Assembly: GCA_034933145.1 (NCBI GenBank)
Contig: JAYFOA010000031.1
Coordinates: forward strand, 1 to 64,000
Reading direction: 5' to 3'
Source of the DNA: UBA4644 sp034933145
GTDB taxonomy: Bacteria; Bacillota; Clostridia; Oscillospirales; Butyricicoccaceae
DNA: 64,000 nucleotides
The position numbers and the translations under genes were made by a program. Positions within the stretch are counted from its first letter, which is position 1. Every line of letters begins with the position of its first letter. Below the pieces are notes generated by a model that made no database searches, had not been told where the DNA came from, and saw only the letters and a program-made list of their open reading frames with translations. Positions 1 through 9,252 of this stretch are shown piece by piece.

Positions 1-1
1 G

Positions 2-370
2 ACGGCGGTAGAGGTGCCGGAACAGATTGCCGAAAAAGTGGACTTTGACACTTTTTGTAAAAGCGATTTTCGTGCGGTTAAGGTGAAAGCCTGCGTACCG
101 GTAAAAAAATCCGACAAGCTGCTTTGTTTTACTCTGGATGATGGCACGGGTACAGATCGCCAGATCTTGTCCGGCATCGCCAAATGGTACAAACCGGAGG
201 AGCTGGTCGGGAAAACGTTGGTGGCGATCGTCAATCTGCCGCCGCGGAAAATGATGGGAATGGACAGCTGCGGTATGCTGATTTCCGCGGTTCATACGCA
301 GGGCGGAGAGGAAAAGCTGAACCTGATCATCGCTTCCGACGCGATACCTGCCGGCGCCAAGCTCTGTTAA
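2..370 (+). CDS. metG: Methionyl-tRNA synthetase C-terminal tRNA-binding domain (5' partial)
   Basis: The frame is open from the first bases of the window, so this is the 3' end of a longer gene. The visible 120 or so residues form an OB-fold tRNA-binding domain of the Trbp111/EMAP-II type, with the typical NLPPRKMMGMDSCGM signature. In many Firmicutes this domain ends methionyl-tRNA synthetase, where it dimerises and helps hold tRNA. A GTG at 14 could start a free-standing protein, but no Shine-Dalgarno precedes it. The stop overlaps the ATG of the tatD gene (TAATG), and metG-tatD is a common gene order. A free-standing CsaA-like tRNA-binding protein is the alternative. Confidence 0.75.
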   Translation, partial: TAVEVPEQIAEKVDFDTFCKSDFRAVKVKACVPVKKSDKLLCFTLDDGTGTDRQILSGIAKWYKPEELVGKTLVAIVNLPPRKMMGMDSCGMLISAVHTQGGEEKLNLIIASDAIPAGAKLC

Positions 371-1137
371 TGGCTATCTTTGATTCTCACGCCCACTACG
401 ACGACGCACGGTTCGATCAGGATCGGGATGCGGTACTGAAAGGCCTGTGCGCCGCGGGGGTGGGATGGGTCTGCAATATCGGAAGCGACCTGCCCTCTTC
501 CCGGAAAAGCGTGGCACTGGCAGAAAAATACCCGTTCATTTATGCCGCCGTCGGCATCCATCCCCATAATGCCATTGACGCGGTGCCGCAGGATTACGAT
601 GAACTGCGGACGCTGCTGCACCATCCCCGGGTTGTGGCATTGGGAGAGATCGGGCTGGATTATCACTATGATTTGTCCCCGCGGATGACGCAGATAGAGG
701 TTTTTGCCCGTCAGATGGATCTGGCGCGGGAACTTTCTGCACCGGTGGTTATCCATGAGCGGGAGGCTGCCCGGGACTGTATGGACGTGGTGCGGCAGTA
801 CCCGGAGGTGCACGGCGTATTTCACTGTTACAGCGGCAGCGCAGAGACCGCGAGGGAACTGTTGGAGCGGGGTTGGTACCTGGGCTTTACCGGTGTAATT
901 ACCTTTGCCAATGCGCGCAGGCCGTTGGAGGTGCTGCAGAGTATTCCGCATGAACGTATCCTGATTGAAACCGATTGTCCGTATCTGACCCCCGTGCCCC
1001 ATCGGGGCGAGCGCAACGATTCCCGGATGCTCCGTTATACCGTGGCCAAAGCGGCCGAGGTACTGGGCATTACGCCCGGCGAGATGGCCGACCTGACCGA
1101 GGAGAACGCAAAACGATTCTACCGGATAGGGGAATGA
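370..1137 (+). CDS. tatD: TatD family metal-dependent hydrolase
   Basis: A 255-residue TIM-barrel hydrolase of the TatD/YcfH family, probably a divalent-metal DNase or phosphodiesterase in the cytoplasm. The metal ligands are all visible: H-A-H at the N-terminus (DSHAHYDD), Glu in GEIGLDY, His in VIHERE, His in VFHCYSG and Asp in ETDCPYLTP. The start is the ATG that overlaps the preceding stop as TAATG; an upstream in-frame ATG at 184 would run deep into metG and is not credible. Length is normal for the family. The exact substrate is not shown by sequence. Confidence 0.93.
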   Translation: MAIFDSHAHYDDARFDQDRDAVLKGLCAAGVGWVCNIGSDLPSSRKSVALAEKYPFIYAAVGIHPHNAIDAVPQDYDELRTLLHHPRVVALGEIGLDYHYDLSPRMTQIEVFARQMDLARELSAPVVIHEREAARDCMDVVRQYPEVHGVFHCYSGSAETARELLERGWYLGFTGVITFANARRPLEVLQSIPHERILIETDCPYLTPVPHRGERNDSRMLRYTVAKAAEVLGITPGEMADLTEENAKRFYRIGE

Positions 1138-1141
1138 GTTT

Positions 1142-2368
1142 ATGCCGCAAAAGCTGTGGACCCGCGATTTCACGATCATCACCATCGGAACCGTCATTTC
1201 CATGCTTGGAGGCACGTTGACCGGCTTTGCCATCAGTCTGCTGGTACTGGACTATACCGGATCAACGTTTTTATACGCACTGTTTATTGTTGCATATAAT
1301 GCACCAAAAGTAATCATGCCGATTGCGGCGGGACCGTATTTGGACAGGTTTTCACGTAAAAAGATGATTTACTCGCTTGATTTCCTGTCTTCGGTGCTGT
1401 TCATCGGAATGTTTTTTCTGTTAAAATATGAAACGTTCAGTTATGGTCTTTTTTTGTTTTTGTCCGCGTTGAATGGCGCAATCGGCAGTGTATATCAGGT
1501 GGCCTATGACAGCCTGTACCCCAACCTGATTACTGAAGGAAATATGCGTAAGGCATATTCCATATCCAGCATGATCTATCCGCTGGCGGCGGTGATGACG
1601 CCGGTGGCCGCATGGATGTACGACCGGGTCGGCGTGGCTCCAATCTTTCTGATTACAGCCGCTACGTTCTTTACGGCTGCCTGCTTTGAAACGCAGATCC
1701 GGACCAAAGAAACCCATGTTATGCCGCTGGGCGAAAAATTTGATGTCCGGCGCTTCCGTGAAGATTTTCATGCGGGTGTAAGCTATCTGCGGGGTGAGCC
1801 GGGACTGGTTGTCATTACGGCGTATTTCGCGCTTAATGCCATGCTGGGTGAAGGAATCAACACCATGTTCCTTCCTTATTTCCAGAGCAGCCCGGGCCTT
1901 GGAAAGCTGGCCTATACTTATGTAATGGCATTTGCCGTCTTGGGGCGTCTGATCGGGGGGACGCTCCATTACCGGTTCCGTTATCCGGCAAACAAAAAAC
2001 TGGCGATCGCGATCTTTGTTTATGTAGCCATTACCGTGCTGGAAGGCTCTCTGCTGTTCCTGCCGCTGACATTGATGATGGCCGCCGAAGCGGTGATCGG
2101 TGTGATGGGGATTACGTCTTATAATATTCGTATCTCCGGCACGCAGAACTATGTGCCGGATGACCGCCGTGCCCGCTTCAACGGTGTATTCCAGATGATG
2201 ACGACGATGGGGTCCATCGTCGGTCCGCTGATGGCCGGTGCGCTGGCCGAGGCGGTGCCGCTTCGCCCGCTGATTGCGGTGATGGCGGCAGCTAACTTGG
2301 GTGCCGTATATCTTACCATGTGGCGTGGGAAAGAAAAAGTCCGGTCGATTTATAATCAGAATCTGTAA
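1142..2368 (+). CDS. MFS transporter
   Basis: A 408-residue integral membrane protein with about 12 hydrophobic segments and the short basic loop between helices 2 and 3 (DRFSRKKM) that marks the major facilitator superfamily. It begins 4 bases after tatD and may be co-transcribed with it. The family moves small solutes or drugs across the cytoplasmic membrane by ion coupling; nothing here identifies the substrate. A long hairpin follows the gene. Confidence 0.88.
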   Translation: MPQKLWTRDFTIITIGTVISMLGGTLTGFAISLLVLDYTGSTFLYALFIVAYNAPKVIMPIAAGPYLDRFSRKKMIYSLDFLSSVLFIGMFFLLKYETFSYGLFLFLSALNGAIGSVYQVAYDSLYPNLITEGNMRKAYSISSMIYPLAAVMTPVAAWMYDRVGVAPIFLITAATFFTAACFETQIRTKETHVMPLGEKFDVRRFREDFHAGVSYLRGEPGLVVITAYFALNAMLGEGINTMFLPYFQSSPGLGKLAYTYVMAFAVLGRLIGGTLHYRFRYPANKKLAIAIFVYVAITVLEGSLLFLPLTLMMAAEAVIGVMGITSYNIRISGTQNYVPDDRRARFNGVFQMMTTMGSIVGPLMAGALAEAVPLRPLIAVMAAANLGAVYLTMWRGKEKVRSIYNQNL

Positions 2369-2390
2369 CGGTACATAAAAGCGAAAGACG

Positions 2391-2432
2391 ATAGCAAAGC
2401 ACCGCAGCGAAATCGCTGCGGTGCTTTGCTAT
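2391..2432 (+). terminator. Long perfect hairpin after the MFS gene
   Basis: Two 20-base arms are exact reverse complements around a 2-base centre (a practical loop of 4-6). It sits 22 bases past the MFS stop codon. No long T-run follows it, so termination is likely rather than proven. Confidence 0.55.
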
Positions 2433-2642
2433 AAAACTTATTATCGGCTTAAGGCTTAACCCATCGCAGTATGAATCCAACTTTATACAGACAGGCCGGG
2501 ATATAAAAGCGCCTTGTTATCCTCACCGGGAACCGGCGGAGACCTAATTCTTTATTGCTGGCTTAGGACTGCTTGCCTGTTCTTAAAGTCTTCCGGCTTC
2601 TCACTATCAATTTATTGAATTTTCGGCAAAAAGTTCATACAT
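2433..2642. other. Non-coding gap, nothing recognised
   Basis: With its flanking hairpins this fills a gene-free stretch of about 350 bases between two convergent transcription units. I found no ORF with a ribosome binding site, no tRNA and no known RNA motif on either strand. Confidence 0.5.
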
Positions 2643-2682
2643 AAAAAACGGCTTGCATGCGAAAATTCCGCATGCAGGCCGT
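2643..2682 (-). terminator. Rho-independent terminator of the 2717-2995 gene
   Basis: On the minus strand a 14-base stem (one G-T pair) with an 8-base loop is followed directly by six T residues. It ends the small membrane protein gene. Confidence 0.85.
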
Positions 2683-2716
2683 GGACGCTTACGCTGAGGG
2701 ATATGCCGTGGGTGAT

Positions 2717-2995
2717 TTATACCCCGCCGGAAGCTACAAGCCACCAGATCAGCGCCATTAAACCGCTACCGCAGGCAAAAAAGAGGCATGATCGCCAGAA
2801 ATATTGCTTTTTCCGCCGGACGGGCGCAACGGGCACGCAGTATTTCGCGGCCAGTTCGCCAGCCAGCGAGAGCATTTCATCCGGCGTGCGGACTGCATTT
2901 TCGGATCCGTCGCTCAGAATGAAAATCGCCTGTTCGAACTCCCGCCCTTCTTGGGGGCGTACAATCACCGCGTACTTCGCCACACCCTTTACCAT
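2717..2995 (-). CDS. Small conserved-looking membrane protein of unknown function
   Basis: A 92-residue protein. I chose the ATG at 2995 because GGAGG lies 9 bases upstream; the longer frame to 3082 lacks a site. Residues 1-55 are soluble and charged (KYAVIVRP near the start), then a basic patch (RRKKQYFWR) and one hydrophobic segment near the C-terminus (about residues 70-88). This predicts a C-terminal membrane anchor with a cytoplasmic N-domain. I recall similar small proteins in gut Clostridia but cannot give a function. It is followed by its own terminator. Confidence 0.7.
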   Translation of the reverse strand: MVKGVAKYAVIVRPQEGREFEQAIFILSDGSENAVRTPDEMLSLAGELAAKYCVPVAPVRRKKQYFWRSCLFFACGSGLMALIWWLVASGGV

Positions 2996-3212
2996 AAATT
3001 GTTTCCTCCCGCGCATTTGCCGCATGGCCGCCGGAGGGCGGCCGTTGTCGTCTGCGATTATTTTGCGCGGCATACTTGACACTTATACTGTGAATTAAAC
3101 GGAGAAAAAGATTTGCGAGGATTTTTTCTGTACTGTCAGATAAAACAGAACCCAAAAACGTTCCGGGCCGGAAGATAAGCGATAAAACGATCTGCCGTTA
3201 AAGGCTGACTGG

Positions 3213-5462
3213 TTATGTAATTGATTCAAAAACCTGAGCTAACAGTACAGTCATGTCGTCCTTTCCACCGCCCTCCACTGCGGCCTCCAGCAGCGCGGCA
3301 CAAAGCTTTTGCGGGGGGAGACCTGCTTGTTTCTGCAGAAACTGTTCCGATTCCAGCGCTTCGGCAACGCCGTCGGACATCAGTATGATCCGGTCGCCTG
3401 GCGAAAGCCGGAGGGTCTCTGGCTTTGGCGGTTCGTTTTTGGAAAGTCCGGCGGGCATTGCGGCAGGCTGTATAGGACGGACATCGCTTCCGCGCAGGAC
3501 ATATCCGACAGCGGCGCCATATTTCAGCATTTGCGCCCGGCCGGAAAACAGATTGACCTCCAGCAAGTCCAGCGTGACAAATCCCCAATCCGGGAATCGG
3601 GCGGTCAGCGCCGGAAGTACCGCAGCAGCGCTTTCTGCCAGACCGCAGCCTGCTTTTGCAAAGCCGGAGAGCAGGCTGAGCGCCTTTTCGGCGGCTGTGC
3701 GGGCCGGCTCGCCGGTCCCCATGCCGTCGGAGAGCATGACGACTGCCCGCCCATCGGACGTCCGCAGCTGAGAAGTTACGTCGCCGCAAACGCGTTCGCC
3801 GGCGGCAGCTCGGGCCGCGCAGAACACAGTCAGGGACAGCCGCTCCCGCTGAGAAATGCGCAGCGCGTGACCCCGGGCGGTCTCAATCGGGACGGCCGGC
3901 ATAAAGTCCCGATCCAGTGCCCGTGACAGGCTGCGAAGAAAAGCCTCTCCGTCAGGCAGCGGGTCACCGCCATCGGGTGTGGACAGATCTACGTGCATAC
4001 GCCCGTCCCGGGACCAGACGGTAGCCTGGACGTGGGGAGAATAGGCACGGGCCATCCGGCGAACCCGGCTTTCCAGCGCGGGATGCATCTCCGGTGCGTC
4101 TTCTGGCCGCTCCAGCTCCCGCAGGGCAGCCTGCAGGCCGAAATACTGACGGCTCATATTGGCGCGTGCCTCCTGATCCCGCCGGGCGGCCGCCAGACGC
4201 CGTAGAGTATTCATCTGCTCATCGCCCAGAGCACCGCTCAGTCTCCGCAGATGTAAGCAGCTTTCCGCCAATGGGGGTGAGAAATCCCCCGGCGACACAT
4301 TGTTCCGATCCTCCAGCTGCGGAAGCACCCGACACAGCGAATCCATGGTGGCATTATAATTTTCCGTCCAGCAGCGCTCCCGTGCGGCACAGCGTCGGCA
4401 GACCCGGTCGGCGGCCCGACGAACCGTGTCGGTGGGGTCGTTCTTTGGCTCTTCCTCCCACAGATTTTCCATGGCTGCACCCAATGCGCCGATCGCGCGG
4501 GAGACGGCCGTCAGCCGTCCGGCGGAAACTGGGGCTCTGGCCGGGCGACGGGCAAAGGCCTGTTCCGCATCGGAGATTATCCATTCCGGCAATACGCAGA
4601 GGAAAGCAGAGGCCAAAAAGCATTCATATAGTCCGGCCATTGCGTTGGGCGAATCCAAAAGCCAGAGGGTGGCAACACCGTTGGCCAGCACACCGCAGAC
4701 CGCTGCGGTAAAACGATGTTTCTGAGCGCAAAAGCCGCACAAAAGACCGGTAAAGCACCAGGTAGCGGCAAAAAAGAGACCCTCTCCCGCGGCCAGATCA
4801 AAGCCGGCACCGAAAGCGACACCGACCGCCGCGCCGGGAGCCGGCCCTCCGCAGCAGGCTGCCAGCAGCACGAGGAAAATGCCTCCGGCCCGGGCGGGGG
4901 AAACCACGCCGAACAGGCGGAGCGGCCAAAGGGCCAGTAAAAGCCCGCCGGCGGCGGCCATCTGACCCCAGAGCACATAGGGAGCGGACGGATGCCGCGC
5001 CTGTGCCAGCAGACAGGTAAAGCCGCCGCAGAGCAGGCTTTCACAGATCAATAGAAGAACGCCTCGCATGCCGGCGGAGATGGCAACGACGCTTTTTGTG
5101 CATAGCAGCGCGGCGGCGGCACACAGCGGCATCAGATATCCCCGCCGCGCAGCGGCGGTATCGCGGAATACCATCCGGCAGGCATAGATTACCGCGGCGC
5201 AGGCCGCATAGACCAAGCCGTTCGACAGTGACAGCGCGCCAAGAAATACACCGGCCGCCGCGGACAGCGGGTGGGAGGACGCGGCGCAATAAGCAAGCCC
5301 CAGGGGGGTCATCCCCTCGGTGAACGAAGCGTGGGCAAATATCGCGCCCAACGCCGCCGAAAGCAGACTGCGGAAGGCCGGAGTGGAGGCAAGCTCCCGC
5401 AGACGTTTTTTCCCCCGGACCCCACCGGCCCGCAGGGCAGAAAGACTTTTCTGCATATCCAT
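3213..5462 (-). CDS. spoIIE: Stage II sporulation protein E, PP2C-type phosphatase
   Basis: 749 residues, close to the usual 800 or so of SpoIIE. The first 300 residues hold about ten hydrophobic segments, then a linker with a CRRCAARERCW cysteine cluster, then a C-terminal PP2C/SpoIIE phosphatase domain with LSDGMGTG and LMSDGVAEA metal-site motifs. SpoIIE dephosphorylates SpoIIAA to activate sigma-F in the forespore and sits at the asymmetric septum. The open frame continues upstream to 6308, but that part is antisense to malic enzyme. The ATG at 5462 has GGAGG about 7 bases upstream and begins MDMQKS. It is the best single sign that this organism sporulates. Confidence 0.93.
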   Translation of the reverse strand: MDMQKSLSALRAGGVRGKKRLRELASTPAFRSLLSAALGAIFAHASFTEGMTPLGLAYCAASSHPLSAAAGVFLGALSLSNGLVYAACAAVIYACRMVFRDTAAARRGYLMPLCAAAALLCTKSVVAISAGMRGVLLLICESLLCGGFTCLLAQARHPSAPYVLWGQMAAAGGLLLALWPLRLFGVVSPARAGGIFLVLLAACCGGPAPGAAVGVAFGAGFDLAAGEGLFFAATWCFTGLLCGFCAQKHRFTAAVCGVLANGVATLWLLDSPNAMAGLYECFLASAFLCVLPEWIISDAEQAFARRPARAPVSAGRLTAVSRAIGALGAAMENLWEEEPKNDPTDTVRRAADRVCRRCAARERCWTENYNATMDSLCRVLPQLEDRNNVSPGDFSPPLAESCLHLRRLSGALGDEQMNTLRRLAAARRDQEARANMSRQYFGLQAALRELERPEDAPEMHPALESRVRRMARAYSPHVQATVWSRDGRMHVDLSTPDGGDPLPDGEAFLRSLSRALDRDFMPAVPIETARGHALRISQRERLSLTVFCAARAAAGERVCGDVTSQLRTSDGRAVVMLSDGMGTGEPARTAAEKALSLLSGFAKAGCGLAESAAAVLPALTARFPDWGFVTLDLLEVNLFSGRAQMLKYGAAVGYVLRGSDVRPIQPAAMPAGLSKNEPPKPETLRLSPGDRIILMSDGVAEALESEQFLQKQAGLPPQKLCAALLEAAVEGGGKDDMTVLLAQVFESIT

Positions 5463-5576
5463 GCGCGTTCCTCCATAAATTTGTAGGTAACGAAATTTTA
5501 CCTTTTTACCGGCGTAAAAAAGGTCTGGAAATGCAGGCGGAAATGCGGTAATATGATTTTTAAGGGAGTTGATACC

Positions 5577-6749
5577 ATGGATTATGCAAGTGAGTCGCTG
5601 AAAAAACACTTTGAATGGCGCGGAAAGCTGGAAATCACACCTCGCGCGGCGGTGGATTCCCGCGAAGCGCTGTCGCTGGCTTACACGCCCGGCGTGGCGC
5701 AGCCGTGCCTTGAGATTCAGAAGGATCCTGCTAAGAGCTATGAACTGACGCGACGCTGGAACACCGTTGCAGTCGTTACCGACGGCACGGCAGTGCTGGG
5801 TCTTGGAGACATCGGACCGGAAGCAGCTATGCCCGTTATGGAAGGAAAATGTGTGCTGTTCAAATCCTTCGGCGGCGTAGACGCCGTACCTCTTTGTGTC
5901 CGAAGCAAGGACGTCGACGCCATTGTTGAGACCGTCGCCCTGCTGGCCGGCTCCTTCGGCGGCGTTAATCTGGAGGATATTTCCGCACCCCGCTGCTTTG
6001 AAATTGAGCGGAAGCTTAAGCAGCGCTGCGATATCCCGATTTTTCACGACGATCAACACGGCACGGCGGTCATCACACTGGCCGGTCTGCTCAACGCACT
6101 GAAGGTGGTCGGGAAAAAGCTGGAGGATATCCGTGTCGTCACTTGCGGCGCGGGTGCGGCGGGCGTTGCCATTATCCGCCTGCTGCTGTCCCTGGGCCTG
6201 CAGGACGTGATCATGTGCGATCGGCATGGCGCGATCTGGGAAGGCCGGGAAGGATTGAATGATGAAAAGGCCGAGCTGGCCCGGTTGACTAATCGTGCCG
6301 GACTTCACGGAACGCTGGTCGATGCATTGCAGGGCGCCGACGTGTTCATCGGCGTTTCCGCGCCCAATACGGTCACCGCCGACATGGTGCGCAGCATGAA
6401 TCGGGACGCAATTGTTTTTGCCTGCGCCAACCCGACGCCGGAAATTTTCCCCGATGAAGCAAAGCGCGGGGGCGCGGCGGTTATCGCCACCGGACGCAGT
6501 GATTTTCCCAACCAGATCAATAATGTACTGGCCTTCCCCGGCATCTTCCGCGGAGCGCTGGATGTACGTGCATCCGATATCAACGATTCAATGAAGCTGG
6601 CGGCTGCCCGTGCGCTGGCCGATCTGATCTCGGACGCGGAGCTCAGCGCCGACTATATCATCCCCGCAGCCTTTGATCCGCGTGTGCAGGACGCGGTGGC
6701 AAAGGCTGTATCGCAGGCAGCCAGGGACAGCGGTGTAGCGCGAATTTAA
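5577..6749 (+). CDS. NAD(P)-dependent malic enzyme
   Basis: A 390-residue malate dehydrogenase (oxaloacetate-decarboxylating) that converts malate to pyruvate and CO2. It shows the family features SLAYTPGVAQPC, TDGTAVLGLGDIG, FHDDQHGTA and the Rossmann segment CGAGAAGVAI. I use the ATG at 5577, preceded by AAGGGAG, rather than the ATG at 5553. It is divergent from spoIIE and ends in a strong terminator. Together with the oxaloacetate decarboxylase operon near the window end it points to C4-acid metabolism. Confidence 0.95.
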   Translation: MDYASESLKKHFEWRGKLEITPRAAVDSREALSLAYTPGVAQPCLEIQKDPAKSYELTRRWNTVAVVTDGTAVLGLGDIGPEAAMPVMEGKCVLFKSFGGVDAVPLCVRSKDVDAIVETVALLAGSFGGVNLEDISAPRCFEIERKLKQRCDIPIFHDDQHGTAVITLAGLLNALKVVGKKLEDIRVVTCGAGAAGVAIIRLLLSLGLQDVIMCDRHGAIWEGREGLNDEKAELARLTNRAGLHGTLVDALQGADVFIGVSAPNTVTADMVRSMNRDAIVFACANPTPEIFPDEAKRGGAAVIATGRSDFPNQINNVLAFPGIFRGALDVRASDINDSMKLAAARALADLISDAELSADYIIPAAFDPRVQDAVAKAVSQAARDSGVARI

Positions 6750-6877
6750 GATAGTATTCTGTCAGTGCATATCCTTCATTGGCAGACAAGCATCTGTTTC
6801 CGCTGAAACCGCACGCGCAGTACGGAGCCCAAGATATGCAGTCGCATATAGTACCCGACAGGTCATGAAAACGAAGC

Positions 6878-6927
6878 AAAAGCCCGGTGAACAGCTTTGA
6901 AACTCACAGCTGTTCACCGGGCTTTTT
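6878..6927 (+). terminator. Rho-independent terminator of malic enzyme
   Basis: An 18-base perfect stem with an 11-base loop, followed by a short T-run. It lies about 130 bases past the stop. Confidence 0.85.
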
Positions 6928-7126
6928 ATGATCCCCAAAAAGTTTTATGCGCCGGAGCCGGGGTACGGCCCGTCTCAATGTCTGCAGGTCGGGGTACTTC
7001 TGGAAGTATCCTTAAAAACGCGGCTTCCGCACCTCCACGCTTCATAGGCCGTCGTTTGCATAGGTGCGAATGGTCGTGATGCCCAGGTTTCTTCCTGATT
7101 TTTCCGGCGCCCTTCCGTATGGCAGA
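6928..7126. other. Gap between convergent genes, no gene recognised
   Basis: With 6750-6877 this makes a gene-free stretch of about 375 bases. Short open frames occur on both strands but none has a ribosome binding site or a recognisable product. A decayed gene is possible but not shown. Confidence 0.4.
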
Positions 7127-8302
7127 TTAGATTACACGTTCCAAAACAAATTTCAGATTCTGCATATACCGATCAATCATATCCTCTGTCACAATTAGTG
7201 GACAATAAGTGCGTATAACCCTTTCCCTGGGCTTTACACCTGCAATAATCCCGCAGTCGAACAGCATTTGGTCGGCTTGCCGCAGCGCCGCTTCGGGAAC
7301 AGAATCGGAAAGCTCAATGCAGTTGAGAAGGCCAACCCCTCGAATTTCACAGATGACCGGCAGTTCCCGCTGCAGCGCCCCGTATTGTTTCCGGAAATAT
7401 TCTCCGGCAGCTTCCGCGCTGTTCAGCAGATTAATTCTTTCGATTTTCGCCACGACCTCATAAACGACCCGGCATCCCATGGGGTCATTTTGATGCGACT
7501 GTGCAAAATGAAAGCCGGACGTTTCAGTTTCTGCTATCGTTTGTTCACCGATTATAACCGCACTGACAGGATAACCGTTTCCAATGCCCTTTCCCGCTGC
7601 TATGATGTCCGGTTTGAGATCATAATGCTGAAAGCCAAACCACTTTCCGGTTCTACCGATTCCGCAGGTAACCTCATCCACAACGGTGACGATGCTGTGC
7701 TCCCGGATCAACCGGCTGAGCGCGGAAACCAGTTCGTGCGGTGGTAATTTAACCAGCCCGGATGTGTTTCCGGGCTCAAAAACAAAGACGCCGGCCTGTG
7801 AAAAATCGATATCGCTTTTCAACTGCCGGTACCATTCGTCGGGACTTTTTCGATCGTGAAAATCCCATGGGATCACATCCCAGGAACTTTCTGCTTTTTG
7901 GCCGCAGAGCCCATAGGCAGAGAGATATTGACTGCCCAGACAAATGCATTTTTTACCTGGACGAATCGTTTTTGCCAGCTGGACACCGTATTCAACCGCT
8001 TCGCTGCCCGAAGTGAGGAATACGCATTTCCCTTCGTCCATCCCGGCAATCCGGAGCAGGTTCTCCGCGCATGTTTCGGCAATCGGCTGGTTATATTTAT
8101 AGCCGACATGCAAAATCTCGTCAATCTGACGGTGCATCGCCGCAGTAATATCCGGGTCGCAGTGACCCAGGGGAAGCGCCCATACGCCGGCCTCGAGATC
8201 CAGATATTCTTTTCCGTTTATGTCATAGACGTAACATCCGCGGCCCCTGACGATATCTGCGTTATATAGTGGATAGCCCGTGCTGTTAAACAAATGTTGC
8301 AT
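7127..8302 (-). CDS. Class III (ornithine/acetylornithine type) PLP aminotransferase
   Basis: 391 residues with the class III fold: GRGCYVYDINGKEYLD near the N-terminus, LTSGSEAVE for cofactor binding, VVDEVTCGIGRTG and the Schiff-base lysine in AAGKGIGNGYP. The ATG at 8302 is preceded by GGGAGG at 9 bases; the longer frame to 8329 is not supported. Relatives act on omega-amino groups of ornithine, 4-aminobutyrate, glutamate-1-semialdehyde or similar; the substrate cannot be read here. It looks somewhat AT-richer than neighbouring housekeeping genes and stands without pathway partners. Confidence 0.9.
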   Translation of the reverse strand: MQHLFNSTGYPLYNADIVRGRGCYVYDINGKEYLDLEAGVWALPLGHCDPDITAAMHRQIDEILHVGYKYNQPIAETCAENLLRIAGMDEGKCVFLTSGSEAVEYGVQLAKTIRPGKKCICLGSQYLSAYGLCGQKAESSWDVIPWDFHDRKSPDEWYRQLKSDIDFSQAGVFVFEPGNTSGLVKLPPHELVSALSRLIREHSIVTVVDEVTCGIGRTGKWFGFQHYDLKPDIIAAGKGIGNGYPVSAVIIGEQTIAETETSGFHFAQSHQNDPMGCRVVYEVVAKIERINLLNSAEAAGEYFRKQYGALQRELPVICEIRGVGLLNCIELSDSVPEAALRQADQMLFDCGIIAGVKPRERVIRTYCPLIVTEDMIDRYMQNLKFVLERVI

Positions 8303-8435
8303 GATGAAAAGCCTCCCTTTTCTTCGCAACTTTGGAGGAAAGTATTGGGGAACACATGTTCCGAAGCAGTCCGCCGGGGTTTATGTTGCGGTAAAAAGTT
8401 TTACTGGGCACTTCACCGGAGGACACAGCCCTGGC

Positions 8436-8759
8436 TCAATGCTTTCCGTCAATTTTGCAGGACGGTGCCTTTTCGGAAACCCCTTCAGGGAAGAGACTTC
8501 CGTACTGATCGGCATGCTTTGTAAGCCAATCGTTTGCATAGGAACAGGTGGCAGTGGCTTTGACACCCTTTTCCTTCAGATATTGTGCGACCGCCTCCAT
8601 CAATTGACCAGCGACACCCTGACCTCTGAGCACCGGGTTGATATAGGTGTGGTCGATATCAACGTTCCCGTTTTCGAGATAGACAAAGGTGGCCTCCGCC
8701 ATTACCTCGCCTTTGTCATCCGTGCTGTAAATGCGTCCCGCTTCATATTTCCAGTCCAT
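8436..8759 (-). CDS. Small GNAT-fold acetyltransferase (YjdJ type)
   Basis: 107 residues, the size of the small GCN5-related family. The acetyl-CoA loop is visible as PVLRGQGVAGQLM, with AVAQYLKEKGVKA after it and a C-terminal region (TCSYANDWLTKH) typical of the short family. The acceptor is unknown. It starts with an ATG at 8759 and is followed 135 bases later by the aminotransferase on the same strand. Confidence 0.85.
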   Translation of the reverse strand: MDWKYEAGRIYSTDDKGEVMAEATFVYLENGNVDIDHTYINPVLRGQGVAGQLMEAVAQYLKEKGVKATATCSYANDWLTKHADQYGSLFPEGVSEKAPSCKIDGKH

Positions 8760-8804
8760 AGGCGCCTCCTGTTTTTATAGCTTACCGCTGCACCGCAAAA
8801 ATGG

Positions 8805-9227
8805 TCAGAACTGCAGCAGGTTCAGTCCGGTTTCCTCATCGAAAAATCGCCCGACCGCGCCCGGCAGGATGGTGATTATCAGCTCGCCGGTCGCGCAGAT
8901 GACCGCTCGATTTAAATGTCCGCCATGGCATTCGCCTGTCTTTGCATTGGCAATGACGGCATGCAGGTGCAGATACGGCTTGCCGTTCTGCCGCGTCATA
9001 TTGCCGGTCAGAGATGCAATTTCATACGTGCCCAGGAACTGTCGGGAGAAATACTTCTTTTCAGAGGTGTCAAAGATGCCGAGGATAACTTCGCCGGCTG
9101 CGCCGAGGCCGCTGACGGAGGCTGTCTGAATGTTTTCTTTTTCCGCCAGTTCGGCAAGGACGGAAAGCAGTTCCTCTCCTTTGATTACGCGGAGCACAAC
9201 GGTATCTCCGAATCGTTTGTATTCCAT
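8805..9227 (-). CDS. PPC/DUF296 domain protein
   Basis: 140 residues covering one PPC domain, a small trimeric beta fold known from plant AT-hook proteins and bacterial stand-alone proteins. The conserved core HLHAVIANAKTGECHGGHL is present; its histidines may bind metal. The ATG at 9227 has AGGAGG upstream, whereas the frame to 9386 runs into the next gene. No AT-hook is present, so a DNA-binding role is not implied. Confidence 0.85.
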   Translation of the reverse strand: MEYKRFGDTVVLRVIKGEELLSVLAELAEKENIQTASVSGLGAAGEVILGIFDTSEKKYFSRQFLGTYEIASLTGNMTRQNGKPYLHLHAVIANAKTGECHGGHLNRAVICATGELIITILPGAVGRFFDEETGLNLLQF

Positions 9228-9252
9228 TTTAAATATACCTCCTAAGGTGTGC

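Noticed and set aside
5463..6308. Upstream extension of the SpoIIE frame giving a 1031-residue protein
   Set aside because: The extra part is antisense to malic enzyme, has no SpoIIE similarity, and the ATG at 5462 has a good ribosome site.
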